64,000 bases of DNA, from positions 41,022,609-41,086,608 of the forward strand of contig NC_043978.1 of assembly GCF_902148855.1 (NCBI RefSeq). Direction: 5' to 3'. Under the pieces are notes generated by a model. The model ran no database searches. It was given only the letters and a program-made list of their open reading frames with translations, and was not told the origin of the DNA. The stretch comes from Sphaeramia orbicularis. Lineage: Eukaryota > Chordata > Actinopteri > Kurtiformes > Apogonidae. Made by a program: the position numbers and the translations under genes. The stretch's first letter is position 1. Each line of letters starts with the position of its first letter. Shown here in pieces: positions 22,468 through 34,489 of this stretch.

Positions 22468-24339
22468 CAGAGCTGCGGGGATGACGTAGGCAAGGTAGGC
22501 AGCTGCCTAGGGCCCCCTCGCTGAAGCGGGCCCCCGATGGCCACATGGTCATTTATCTGTACAACTTATTGAAAACCATCCATTGTAAACAAACCACCAC
22601 AGTGAGGCAACGCTAACCCTCTCCTGTCCTGTTTTGTGACTGGGCCCCCCCTAAACTAGAGGGATTCCCCCTATGCAATGACAAACGCTATGAGGGTCAT
22701 GTAGAAGTGACCTCCGCCCTCGAGCACCCCCCCCCATACCCCCCACTTGCTGTGAGTGGAGGAACAAACGGTCTGTCCACACTGAGCACGGCGGCGCGAG
22801 CATTTAAAAAGAACATCAGTGATGAAGCGCTCCTACCCTTCAGGGTTTGCAAAAAGACAAAAAAGAAAGAAGAAGAGGAAAAACACCAACGACACAGCGG
22901 TAAGTATGAAGTAAACCACTGTTTTCTCCAAATAGGCTACAACTGTGTGATATGTTTGAAAGTGTGCGAACAAAAGCCCTCACATCAGTGACCAAACACA
23001 CAGATAGATGTTAGCATGAGAGGGAGAGGATTCAGTTCAAGAACTAATCATATACACACAACACAACTGTGTTCTGTTTGAAGAATTTAAGGAGAGAATA
23101 AACACAACTTCTCGATTGCCCTTTTCTACTGTTCTACAGCGTTCCAAAACTTCTTTGGATCTAAATAATTTGGATGTGGAGGACCGAAGTACGACAGCAT
23201 TAACAGTATGTTGTCATGAAAAGCCAAAGCTAAGCCTACTGAAGTGTTTTCACTTACTCTGGACGGTTGTCTGCTCCTGCTGCTGTCACCGACACAACTT
23301 TATTCCAAACTAAATCGTCTGCTCCTATGAATCCCATCCAGTTTGGACAAATAATCCATCCAGTTCAATGGACATTTTCGGTTAGCTAGCAATTTCCGTT
23401 GGTGATCTGTCCATCCCATTAGGAGAAAAATGTCCCTGTTCCATTGTGTTTGTCCGTCTCATCGTTTGTCCTTGTGTTGCAGCTGGTTTAGGCACAGAAG
23501 AGGACTAGAGTAGGACTGCAGCAAAAGTTTGTATTTTCAAGCCAACATTTGTTCCAGTCCCTCACATCAGCTCTGTGCCCTCACGGCGGAACCGAGTTCT
23601 GTTCACGTTCAAGGAGGCACACGTAAACACTACATGAGGCGTTCAGGAACAATGAGAATAATTAGGAAATTATAACACTTTTCAAAATCGTCAAATATTC
23701 AGAATATTCAAATACAGCATAAAAAAAAAAAAAAAAAAGAATGGCAGTGTCTGTGAACCATGTCTGTGAACCATGTAATCACAATCCTACATTTTAAACT
23801 TGTAATTATCTATAATTTCCCACTCTTGCCCATCAACACATCACAACACTTTGCACCATGTGCTCAGGTAGTTTTGCTGATGAGGTCTGACATTACATTT
23901 TGGTGCATTATGGGAAGTGAGGTTCTTCTCCTGAAAAGTTACTATCAAATCCTCCACATTTTAATCATATACTTCTAGAATAAGGACAAAAGTAAGCCTA
24001 CTCACATAATGCCTTTTTTTTTTTTTTTTTTTGCTTATTAAGGTGCTTTGCTTAAATCTCTGTCAGCGCCAATTGATGGTGACAATGCCACCTCCTCACA
24101 AGCTGAAGGTATTTATCAGGCTACGTGGAATTAGTTACATCACAGTCTAGGAAAAAAAATCTTATCATTATTAAATCTATCATGATCAGTACTAATTGCA
24201 TATTATTATATAATAAATAGGCCTAATAATAATAATTATGATTTTTCTTCTTCGGTGATTCAACCATGACATCTTCGTGTATTAGGGGCCTCACTTTACT
24301 TTCTTGCCTAGGGCCCCCAGAAATCTTGAAACGGCCCTG
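22468..24339. mobile_element. hAT-like non-autonomous element (S2 copy)
   Basis: The left end is CAGAGCTGCGGGG, followed by the abundant fish motif GGCAGCTGCCTAGGGCCCC. The right end is GGGCCCCCAGAAATC running to AAACGGCCCTG. The interior has a 17-bp A tract and no transposase frame. The S3 copy (43002-46999) is the same element with a foldback transposon inserted. No clear 8-bp target duplication is visible, so the hAT label rests on the end sequences. Confidence 0.6.
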
Positions 24340-24485
24340 TCTGTTTGTTTGTCTGTGTGCAAGTTATGGACGGATTTGGATGAAAATTTCAGGAAATGTT
24401 GATACTGGCACAAGAAACAAATAATTACATTTTGGTGGTGATCGGAGGTGGGGGGGGGGGGGCACGGGGGCCCACTGACCTGCCT
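24340..24485. repeat. Partial foldback MITE
   Basis: Truncated member of the family at 178-682 (the TCTGTTTGTTTGTCTGTGTG through TTTGGTGGTGATCGGAGGTG part). It abuts the hAT-like element. The same arrangement is at 47000-47155 in S3, where a GT/G run has expanded. Confidence 0.6.
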
Positions 24486-24574
24486 GTTACCAGTTTTCAG
24501 GCAAAGTTGTATTTTGTTCAATTTCTTGCCTTACCTGGTTCATCATTCTTGATTGTTTCAAACTGTGAGCTCGT

Positions 24575-24685
24575 TTAAGGAAAAAAGTTTTCAGATTTTG
24601 CATATTTGGCTGCATCAGCCTCAAGAGCTTTCCTCTTTTTGATTTGTGCCTTTTCCGCACCACCCTTGCTCTTTTTATTTTCCAT
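24575..24685 (-). pseudogene. hAT transposase N-terminal exon relic
   Basis: A 36-codon frame starts MENKKSKGGAEKAQIKKRK and continues to ADAAKYAKSENFF, the lysine-rich N-terminus seen in ZMYM1-like hAT transposases of fish. It ends in a stop. No further transposase exons were recognised downstream. A copy lies at 47221-47331. Confidence 0.5.
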
Positions 24686-26200
24686 TTTTCACAATCACCA
24701 TTACCGTGTGCTCTGCCCTTTTCTCTTTCCCTCGTTCACGGCATGCTGTGTGTTTGTTACGTCAAGGTCTATGGTGACAAAACAAGGACTTTAATGTTTG
24801 ATATTGACAATAAAATTTTGCGTTGAAAACACACCCTGAAAACTGAAAAAAGAAACATTGGCGATGAAAATTATGTATTGTAAAAAATTGTAATGGCATC
24901 AAAACAGGTATTGGTATTGATAACATTTCACTGAACTTTAAAACACGGACATCAAATGTTACATTATTTTGTTTTTATTTTTGTTTTGTATTCTGGTGTG
25001 TTTTTGAATGGCAATCTTATTTTTATTTGATGTCACTGTTTTATCAATGACAGTTTATAATTTCGGTGACGTTTTTCTTTTCTGATCTCAGTTTTTTTTA
25101 CACTTACTTTGGTTTTTCAGTTTCAACTTTCTGTCACCTTTTTGGCGTGGAGGGGAGGGTTTGAGGGAAAGGGCTAGGAGGGTGCGATTTGTATATTATT
25201 TGTATATTGAAAACAGTGACACTTGGCTCAGTCAGCTGGACCCCACCGGACTTCATGCCGTGTTTCCACGATATGGTACTGGCTCAACTTGACTTGGCCG
25301 TTTTGCGTTTCCATTACATCAATTATGTCTTCCTTTTGGATTTGTGTAGAATAATCTTTTGACAGGTGAAAGGTGCACTATGAATTGGCCATGTCTTGTT
25401 TTATCCTTTTGGTGGAAAGCAAGTATTTAATAAAGATGTTTTTGTAATTCATAGATTTTCTTGATTTTTTTGTTTGTTTGTTTAAGCAATTTTTCACCCA
25501 AAGCACTATTTTGCCTGTGAAATGTATCTCATCACTAGCCTTACAGCACAACAGGGATGCATTTGGAAGAAATGTAACACATTTTATAGAAAAAAAAAAT
25601 GCAGATTTGTGAAAAACAACAGGTTGTCACAGGGTTTGTATATTAAGAATGAAAAAAAAAATTTCAAATATTAGTCGTCTATTTTTACAATATTTATTAC
25701 AACTCACAATTATGGATTTACACAGCAAACTCAGACATCAGTAATAAAAAATGCAAAAAATGATTACTTCTTCCTTTTTTCCCTTGCTAGAGTGTCACAA
25801 TCATAGGAAAAGCCTGGTGCTGATGTTCCATATTGATACATTACTTTTAAAGATGGAAGCTGTCACTTTAAATGAAAGTCAGGATAAATAGGTCAACCAA
25901 CATGAAGTAATTACAAATTTATTTCAAAATAATTTACTCTTCCGGTTTGACTAAAACAAATCAATGCAAAGTAGACAATGCATAAATAGGCACTAGTACA
26001 TATCAGATTGTGACATTCAAGTATAGAAATAAGGTACGAATGCTTCCTGAGGCACTTTCTACAGACAGAAAAAGTGGGAGGTAACATTGATTAGCTATTG
26101 GATGTAACCTGTAATGTCTAATACAAGAGGAGCAAACTACACATACTTAAAACAGCAGATGTGAAAGGCTGGGCTTCTATTTAGTTTTTAGTTTACAAAA
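24686..26200. other. Repeat-derived spacer and gene C 3-prime flank
   Basis: 24686-25600 is repeat-like DNA shared with 47332-48240, including a segment GTGTTTCCACGATATGGTAC typical of a fish MITE. From about 25610 it becomes the 3-prime flank common to genes A, B, C and E, with a conserved possible polyadenylation signal at 25918-25923. No gene was seen. Confidence 0.5.
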
Positions 26201-28903
26201 TCACAGGTTTTTTTCTGCCGGGGCGACTTCGAGGAACAGCTGCAGGAACACTGTCAGCTTGGTCAACAGGCCTGGGCACAGCTTGTAATGGATGAACGGC
26301 ACATAGACTATAACTCCACTGAAGATAAATAAAGCCACATACAGATATTCAATCTGAGGACTGTCTATGATGGGGGCCAGCACAAGGAATATCGCAGCAA
26401 TAAGGACCAATATAGGGAGTATGATGGGAACCTGTGGAGAGAGAGGAAAACAAGCTGATTCTCATTTGATGGTATAAATAAATGTTTGTGATGATTGTCT
26501 TTTGAGCATTTGTACTAACCCTATATGACCTGGGAAGCTCTGGTTTCTTAATCTTGAGATACAGGAGTCCAAACAGAGTGATGGCATAGAAAAACCAAGC
26601 TGTGAAGCTGCCAATGGGAATGAAATGATATGTTAAAAAAACACAAGCACTTTGAGTGCAAGAAATGGATGATGCAGACCTAGTTTTCACCTGAAGTAGT
26701 TGACAATGCTCTGGAAGTCCCCAGGGATCAGCACCACCAGGGAAATGATGGTGGTGAAGATCAGCGCTGGAGACGGCGTCAGTCTGTGCACGTGAGCCAT
26801 AGCGAGAATTTCTGGCTATAAAACAAACAGGTGGAAGGATGAAACTTCAGCTTTGTATCAGTGTTCCATGTTTCAGAAGGTATTTTGATTCTCACCATGT
26901 GTCCCTCTCTGGCAGCAACAAAGCACATACGGCTGACACCGAAAAGTGACCCGTTCAGTGAACCAAAAGCAGACAGAGCTGCAGCCACAGACATGATCCA
27001 GCCCCAACTTCCTAACACCTTGTTCCTGTAAGAAAGTTCCCACAGAGACTGAACCAGAATCCTCCTCTGAGCTTACAGATCACTAATTTAAAGACACAAA
27101 TTTAGAGAATATCTGTCTTATCTTGTGCACTTGTTAGTAGGGAGTCAAACTGCTTTCTTCCTGTTCAGTGACTCAGATTAATGCCCCTTAAATAACATCA
27201 GTCTCTATGTAACATGTACTGTATGTGACATGGAGATGAGATAATGTCGGTCTTACCCCCATGTAACTGCTACTGCATTGGACGACATGAGCTCAGTGGG
27301 TGTCATTACTGTGAGGTAGCTCACATTCACCAGCAGGTACAAACCAGTCACCAAGGATATGGCGATCACAACAGCTCTGGGAAGATTCACCTGAGGATAA
27401 AAAAAACATTTTACATTACAGCTCAGTAATGTCATGGTAATAGTGGAGTAATAGTTTGGGAACACATGGGTAATAATGTAGTAATACTAGATAATTACCA
27501 AAGAAATAACTACGTAATGACTCCTGTAATAATCAAAAATTCTTCAACATAAAAATGTTTGAAACATTTACTTTAGTCAAATAGAAACAAGTAATTTTGC
27601 ATTTAACAGTCTGATTCATTGGTGTTACCTAGAAACTGCCAAACATGAAAAGGATTCACGTTGTGTACATCTATGATCTCATTACTAAATGAAAAAAATC
27701 AGATCCTTCACCATAAAATAAAATAAGATTATGCAAGATTAAGATCAGATTATGTATTTATACACAAATGTTTATCATTGTATAAATCACTTATTATAAT
27801 GCATGCATTATTATGTATCATCCTCTCAGTTGGATTAAACTGCAAAGGCAGCGATGCAACCTTGATTTTCTTAATATCACACCTATATTGTCCCTTTTGG
27901 TCTTAACACTGACAGCCCTGGATGTTTATTTCATGGCCCATGTATCTTTACTAACAGTTTAATGGTTTTATCACTTATATATCAAATTAAAATTCTGAAC
28001 CAGCATTCAGTCTGCAGAGACAAGGAGCTTTTTCCACAGACAAAATGCAACACCAATATACAAGATATCTAATTTTATCATTGCTTATAGATTGCAGAAA
28101 CTTTAACAAAATACTTTGTGTCATTATTTCATTGTCTACGTAATATTTTTTGCAAAAGTGCAGGATTCATCTTTTTACAAACTCACCTCTGGTCTCTTCA
28201 ACTCTTCAGTGACATAATTCAGGTTGTACCAGCCAGCATAAGACCAGAGTCCTTGATAAAAAGCCATCCCTATAGTGTTTAAAGAATACTGAGTGCCTTT
28301 AAATGCATTTTCAGCATTCAAATTTTCCACAATCACCCTGGTGCTGTGTGTGACCTCCACTATGCCTCCAATTACAATGGCTGCTAAAGCCAGAATCTTT
28401 GCCATCAAAAAGATCACTTGTATCCTGACAGCGATGCGGACATTCAGACTGTTGACTATGGCAACCACCAATATACTCACAGCTGCAACACACTTCACTA
28501 TCAGCTGAGGAGGATGGCAGCCTGGGTAAAAGGGTGCCAAGACATACTCTGAAATGCTAATTGCCGTCGCCGCAGCACCAGTAGGCTTCCCAACCAGGAT
28601 AAAAGTAAATGCTGCAAAAAAGGCAGGGAATGAACCATAGATCCTCAGTATGTAGATGAAGTCAGCACCAGATTCACAGATGATTGTCCCAAGCTCAGCA
28701 TAAGACAGTGCAGCAAATATAGAAACCACTCCTGTCACAGCCCAGATAAGCAGACTGGCTCCAGGACTTCCCGTGTAGCTCATTACAAACTGTGGGGACA
28801 TGAATATCCCAGATCCGATCATAGTTCCAGAAATTAGGGCAACACCACCAATCAGCCCTATTTCCCGTTTAATTTTCAAGGCTTGAGGTTGTTTGTCATC
28901 CAT
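26201..28903 (-). CDS. slc7a9-like: b(0,+)AT-like amino acid transporter, gene C (type I first exon)
   Basis: This is an intact six-exon gene with exons 28903-28187, 27390-27257, 27025-26896, 26815-26691, 26607-26520 and 26431-26201, predicting 474 residues and 12 membrane segments. The first exon is the B/C/E subtype ([26 protein letters not shown]) with Ala223 in TM6. Exon 3 (SLFGVSRM) is like gene A, and the end of exon 5 (PRSYR) is like gene D, so the gene is a mosaic. A 33-codon in-frame upstream extension reaches an ATG at 29002 in weak context, but the ATG at 28903 (gtgaccATGG) is preferred. The type II exon upstream (31702-32425) is frameshifted, so this unit can make only the type I product. 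Confidence 0.9.
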
Positions 28904-31701
28904 GGTCACAGAGATTAAGCTGCACAGGACGAAGACACTGCTCTGCTCTGATACAGAGGACAAACATGAATAAAGTAACCACACACCTGAACAACAGGTC
29001 ATCTTATAACTTGTTATCTGGACGTGACATTCAACCGTTCCTTTCTGTTATTCTAGGACTAATGCAAAATAGCTCTAGTCATTATGTAACTTTTCCTTAA
29101 TTTAGTGACTGATTTATAAACTGTGTCACTTGTAGCTTTAACCATACAACAGTACCCAAATTATCTTAAATGAACTCAGCCATAAATATCTACTGCAATG
29201 AAGCACAGCATAGATGTGATGTGGATACAATAATACTAAAATAACAGTACAATTGTACTGCACAATGACTGCATTTACTTTTTAAGAGCTACTTTCCTGC
29301 ATGTTTTAGATGTTTCCCTCTTCCAACATGCCTGAATCAAATGAGAAGCCTATCATCAAACTCTGCAGAAGCGTGATAACGACTGTCAGGTGTGCTGGAC
29401 GAGGGAAACATCTAAAACATGAAGGACAGAAGCTCTTGAGGACCAGGGTTGGTGACCCCTGATTTAACACATTAAGATCCAAACAGCCGCAGACGACCAA
29501 AACCATCTACTGATATAAAATGTTTAATACCTGTTGAGCCACTAATCCTATCAATACATGTAAATAATTGGTGGAAAATGCAGTTTTTCATCTTTTCATG
29601 GTCATCAGATATGACCCATTTGGACGTTCAGAGGCTCCGTAGTGAACGTGTAAACACCAGTATCTTCTACAACACTGATTCACCAGTAAACCCATGGAGT
29701 TGGATCAATGACAGTGGATAGGGATGCTTGTCTTTACATTCAGTTATTGATATCTTAAATATAAATAAAGAAATGCAGGAAGATATATGATGTTCACTAA
29801 AAGAAACACAAAATACAGAGGATAATATTATAATAACTGGTGGTAAATCACCTACGAAAGGTGAAATCTACAGAAAAATAAATTTGAGAACTAACACAAA
29901 AGTAGTACTGGGTCTTTATGGGTTAAATATATTTTGCTACTAAGGGCATAGATTTATAAGGACACATCACCCAACCATCCAAAAAATGTGATGTGGCAGG
30001 TGTACAGTGTTCACACAGCTAACCACTGTTTTTTGCTTGTACCTCAGTCCTATAATAGTAAAACTTTAAATGGTACGTTTTCAGTCTTCTTACAAGTACA
30101 GTACAGAATGAATGAACTTGTAAAGTTGGCACCACTCACATAATTAGCCTATCCAAACTAACACCAACCTTTCCCCCAAAAATGTAAGTTTTCCAGGTAA
30201 TAAATGCAGTCCTTTCAGTGGTCAACCCCACTACTCAAAAGCATAACTGACACAACAGTACATACAGTAGTGACACAATGGTTGTGTGTGGTTTATTTTG
30301 AGATTTACCATGCTCACTGCTGTCTGTCCCATTGAAGAACATGACAGCTCTAGGATCATTTGGAACTATTCAGGCTTACATGAACCACGTGATCACCGGG
30401 GCGGCAACATCAAAGCGTGTCATAACTCAATACGGTTCTGTCCGAGCATGCCATAATTGTTTGTCAGCAGCAGCGGTTGTAGTCCATACTGAAAATATGT
30501 CCAAACTTCGAGTAGATTACCTAAAATGTTCAGTTGTTGGTTGAACAGGACAGAGCAGCACAGCCAACAACCTGGAGGAGGTGGGGCGAGAAGTGGCTCA
30601 TGTGCTTTTAAAGAGCCAAATTTATACAAACGCTAACACATACCAAAGAAAACAGAATTTACAACATAAATGTTCGCTAAGACAGGAAATAAACTTAATA
30701 ATTTGAAAGATGATGATATCTTATTAAATTTGTGCTGGAATTGCTAGATCAGCTGCAATAGAAATGAATGTGTTCCGACGGAACACATTCACATGATATA
30801 TATTTATATATAGATATATTCTCTGTTGCATTAGGTATGTGTTGGTAATTTATGGTTAATCCATATCCAACCAAGATCTACAACTCTTTTTGTGGTGACT
30901 TCTGAATTAATTTTTCTCTACATTCAACCTTTGTGGAGTGATTTATAATAAATTATTTTAATGTTATCCTATGCATTTTGCATTTTTCAGTGAAATGCAA
31001 GTATTTTCCTAGGAAAGTTACTGATAATCATAAAACCTGAAGAAAAAGTTAACAAAACTGAAGAACAAAGTAACTTTTTCAGTTTAAATATATCACTTTT
31101 TGAAAATAAAAATGTGCCTATAACTGTATTCATTTATCAGCCTACATGGGTTTTAGTGGTGAATCATTATTGCCAAAGATTATGACATTTCCATATTCAC
31201 TACAACACCTCTAAATATCTAAATATGACACATCTGATACATGTTTTTCCAAAATAGACTCAAGACCCAATAATTTCACCTCCAAAATTTCTACATGGGC
31301 TTACCACCACTGCACAAGCAACATTTGAAATGTTTGTAGACGGGATACTGATGAGTTTACCAGAGGGGTTTTGGTTTCTGACACATTAACCTTGCATTGG
31401 AATAGACTTGGAACATCACTGATGTTCTAAAGAAATTAATATTAGAGGAAGTTTAATATAAATATCCACATCTATGCCAGAAATATTAATATGGTGCAGA
31501 ACTTTTACTTCTAATGAAGTATTTTCACAGCGTTTGAGTGTTGTCTTCCGGGATAAAATAAATGTATTGTGTTTCTGATTTACGTATTGATTTCCATAAA
31601 AATCAACAAATGCTGGCTTACAAAAGAAATACACAATATCTTTTAATTTTTCTGAAACATTTCTTGATAATTGTACAAATAGTAAACTATGAAATTCTTA
31701 C
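28904..31701. other. Spacer upstream of gene C
   Basis: Counterpart of 9640-13360 without the LINE. It holds the short MITE at 29292-29461. Relative to S1 about 370 bp are missing near 30780, where ACATTCACATGATATATATT replaces the segment equivalent to 12070-12450. No exon was recognised. Confidence 0.5.
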
Positions 31702-32425
31702 TTCGGGGTGTTTCAGCTCCTCAGTTATATAATTCAGCGTGTTCCAGCCATCATAGGACCATAAGCCCTGATAAAAAAGCAATACCAATGGTACTGACAC
31801 CAACATTTGTTCCTTCAAAAGCGTTATTGAAGTTCTCAGTGTTGCCTTGGAAAAGCAGTATACAACCTCCCAGTATGATCACTACCAGTGCCAGAATTTT
31901 GACTCCCATGGAAAGCACCTGGATGTGGGTGGCCAAGCGGACACTGAGACAGTTAATCACAGACAGGATCAGGATTGCTCCTGCAGCCACACACTTCACC
32001 AAACCCTGTGGAACACTACAGCCTTCATAAAAAGGGGCCACGACGTATTCAGCAAAGCTCAGTGCAATCCCTGTGGCACTGACAGGCCTCATGACAATGA
32101 TGAAGCTGAAGACAAACATAAAGGCTGTCACTTTGCCTGTAGTCCTCAGCATGTAGATGTATTCTCCGCCAGACTCTGGAATGACTGTGCCCAGTTCAGC
32201 ATAGCAGAGACCTCCCAGCATAGCTAACAACCCACAGCAGGTCCATATTATAAGACTGGCCCCTGGGCTCCCAATGACTGAGAGCACATACTGGGGTGAT
32301 ATGAAGATCCCAGATCCCATCATGGTTCCAGCAATGAAGGACACTGCTCCTACAAGCCCCACTTCCCTCTTCAGAGTGAGTCCCTGTTTGCCACTCTCCA
32401 TTGTGCGAGTGCTGCTCAGAGTCAT
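31702..32425 (-). pseudogene. slc7a9-like: Type II first exon (S2), single-base frameshift
   Basis: This counterpart of 13361-14083 is 724 nt instead of 723. An A run at about 31773-31778 has six As where the other two copies have five, so the frame shifts inside TM6 just before the [11 protein letters not shown] motif and soon ends. The ATG, the TATA-like box and the GAA|GTAAGA donor are kept. A homopolymer change is also the commonest sequencing error, so the lesion should be verified. It differs from S1 by a handful of amino acids (for example Gly to Ala in ALSFAEY). Confidence 0.8.
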
Positions 32426-32554
32426 TTACAGTGGACACTGTGCACAGCTTAGGTTATACTCCAAGTGCTCATCATATCTGGTTAACACTATACTATGCTC
32501 TCTACAATGGTAAGGTGTGGCATAGCCTTGAGTTTGCTCATTACCTCCCTCTAT

Positions 32555-32563
32555 CTTTATAAA
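32555..32563 (-). promoter_or_regulatory. TATA-like box upstream of type II exon (S2)
   Basis: TTTATAAAG at the same 130-bp distance from the ATG as in S1. Confidence 0.35.
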
Positions 32564-32828
32564 CCAGAACCTATAGTGTGTCTTCAATTACTTGAACTTA
32601 TGCCCTATAACTATTATTACTATTTATTATAACTATTAATAATGAACTATTTATGATTTTGTGGATTTTTCACAATAACCGAATTAAGGTATCATGATGA
32701 TGATGACGAATGTGCTCCATGACAAACATCCACAGTGAATTGCATCTGTTTAAACTAAAATGTAACCTCAAACTAGTGGCTTAAACACACACAATTAAAT
32801 AATCCCATTTTTGGAGAGTTCACACGAG

Positions 32829-34489
32829 AAACAATGCCAGTGCATAGAACACACATACCCACAAATAAGGATCTGACAAGGTGGCCATATTTGAGACACC
32901 TCTCCTTACCACAAATTGAGGCTGGAATTGAGTTGCTGATAGGGACAAATGTCCCATGAGCCATGGAACCGCTGGAAGTCATCTGCAGTGAGCATAATGG
33001 ACCCTATGCTATAAGGACTGTGCTGGGTGGTAAACGGATAACTGACAGGAAACAGTGGAGAGGCCACTTACTGTGAGCAGCCAGTAACTGTGAACCATGT
33101 GTCCATTGTAAACTTGGATGAACTGTGGCAACAGCAATATAAGATGGACTTTCCAGAATCTGCTGTGGAGGAACAAGTGGGTCTGTCCAGAGAAGACCTG
33201 AAGTTTATGGACATGGCCACAAAGTCAGTTAAGCACATTGATGGTCAATACCAGGTTGCCCTGCCTTTGAGAAATTCAAGCATCAGCATGCCAAACAACA
33301 AGAAAGTGGTGGAACAGTGCCTATGCCACCTGAAGAGGAGGCTCCAAAGGGATTTATGCAGAGCAGGAGTTGGTTGGGATGTTCCCATACCAGAGGCTGT
33401 CTCCAAAGAATGGCTAAAGTGGATGCAAGGGCTCCACCTACTGGACAACTTTGCGCTATGCAGATCTTTAAAACCTCTGGAGTTTGGAGATGTTATTACT
33501 GCTCAATTACACCACTTCTGTGATGCTTGTGAGGATGGCTGAGGTACAGTCACTTACCTGATCGTACAGAATGAGAACCACCAAATGCACTGTGCGTTCA
33601 TCATGGGAAAGGCTCGTGTCGCCCCACTGAAGACCGTTACGATCCCAAGAATGGAACTGATTGCTGCAACAATGGCCAGTTGCATGGATGTCTTGTGGAA
33701 GAAAGAGCTGCACATGAGTCTTCAGGCATCAGTGTTTTGGACTGATAGTGCTTCTGTGCTGAAATACATCCGAAATGAAACCACCAGATTCAAGGTGTTT
33801 GTTGCCAATCGTATTTCAGAGATACTGAAATCATCTCACCCTTCTCAGTGGAGATACGTGGATACAGTTTCTAATCCAGCTGACGCAGCATCCAGAGGGG
33901 TCAAAGAGGAGGCAGCGTAAGGATGTTGCTGACCTCTACAGTGAGTCTGTTTTCCGAACCTGGATTTTTTGAACATTGAGACCATTTTTGGATGATAGAC
34001 TACTCGGTCATAATGATGACCAGAAGAAGGACCATTCTGTGTGGACTATTCACGAAACTTTAAAAAAGTTTAGCAGACATATTGCATTTGAAATTGATTA
34101 TGTAATTGTTTATTATGCCTCTTATTATGTATTCTGAAATGTGAATTATTATGTGGGACCTAATAATTAGGGGCTGGTGTGTAGGAGACAAACAGGATGA
34201 GGTGCACGGTGCGCTTGAGTGTGTGTGCTGCGGAGGCGGTGGTTCACGTGGGTGTGGGCATGCGCATGACACAGAAGTGTGTGTGTAAAGGTGCGCACTT
34301 ACCTGTGGCACAATGAGAGAGAGTCAGGGTTGGGTAGCCGTATTTTTTGTTGAACGCCCTTCATTAATTCATTTATCACTTTTTGTCTGTTTTTGCAATA
34401 TTCCATCCATCCATCCTATATATGCTGTCATAGCTCTGTGTGCTGTTAATAAATTTACAAAACGCAACTTTGGATCTCAGCGTTATCTC
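32829..34489 (+). mobile_element. BEL/Pao LTR retrotransposon relic (S2)
   Basis: Second copy of the S1 relic, nearly identical, with the same protease-to-RT linker, RNase H segment and probable 3-prime LTR. It is broken, with several breaks, and was copied by the S1/S2 block duplication rather than by a separate insertion. Confidence 0.75.
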
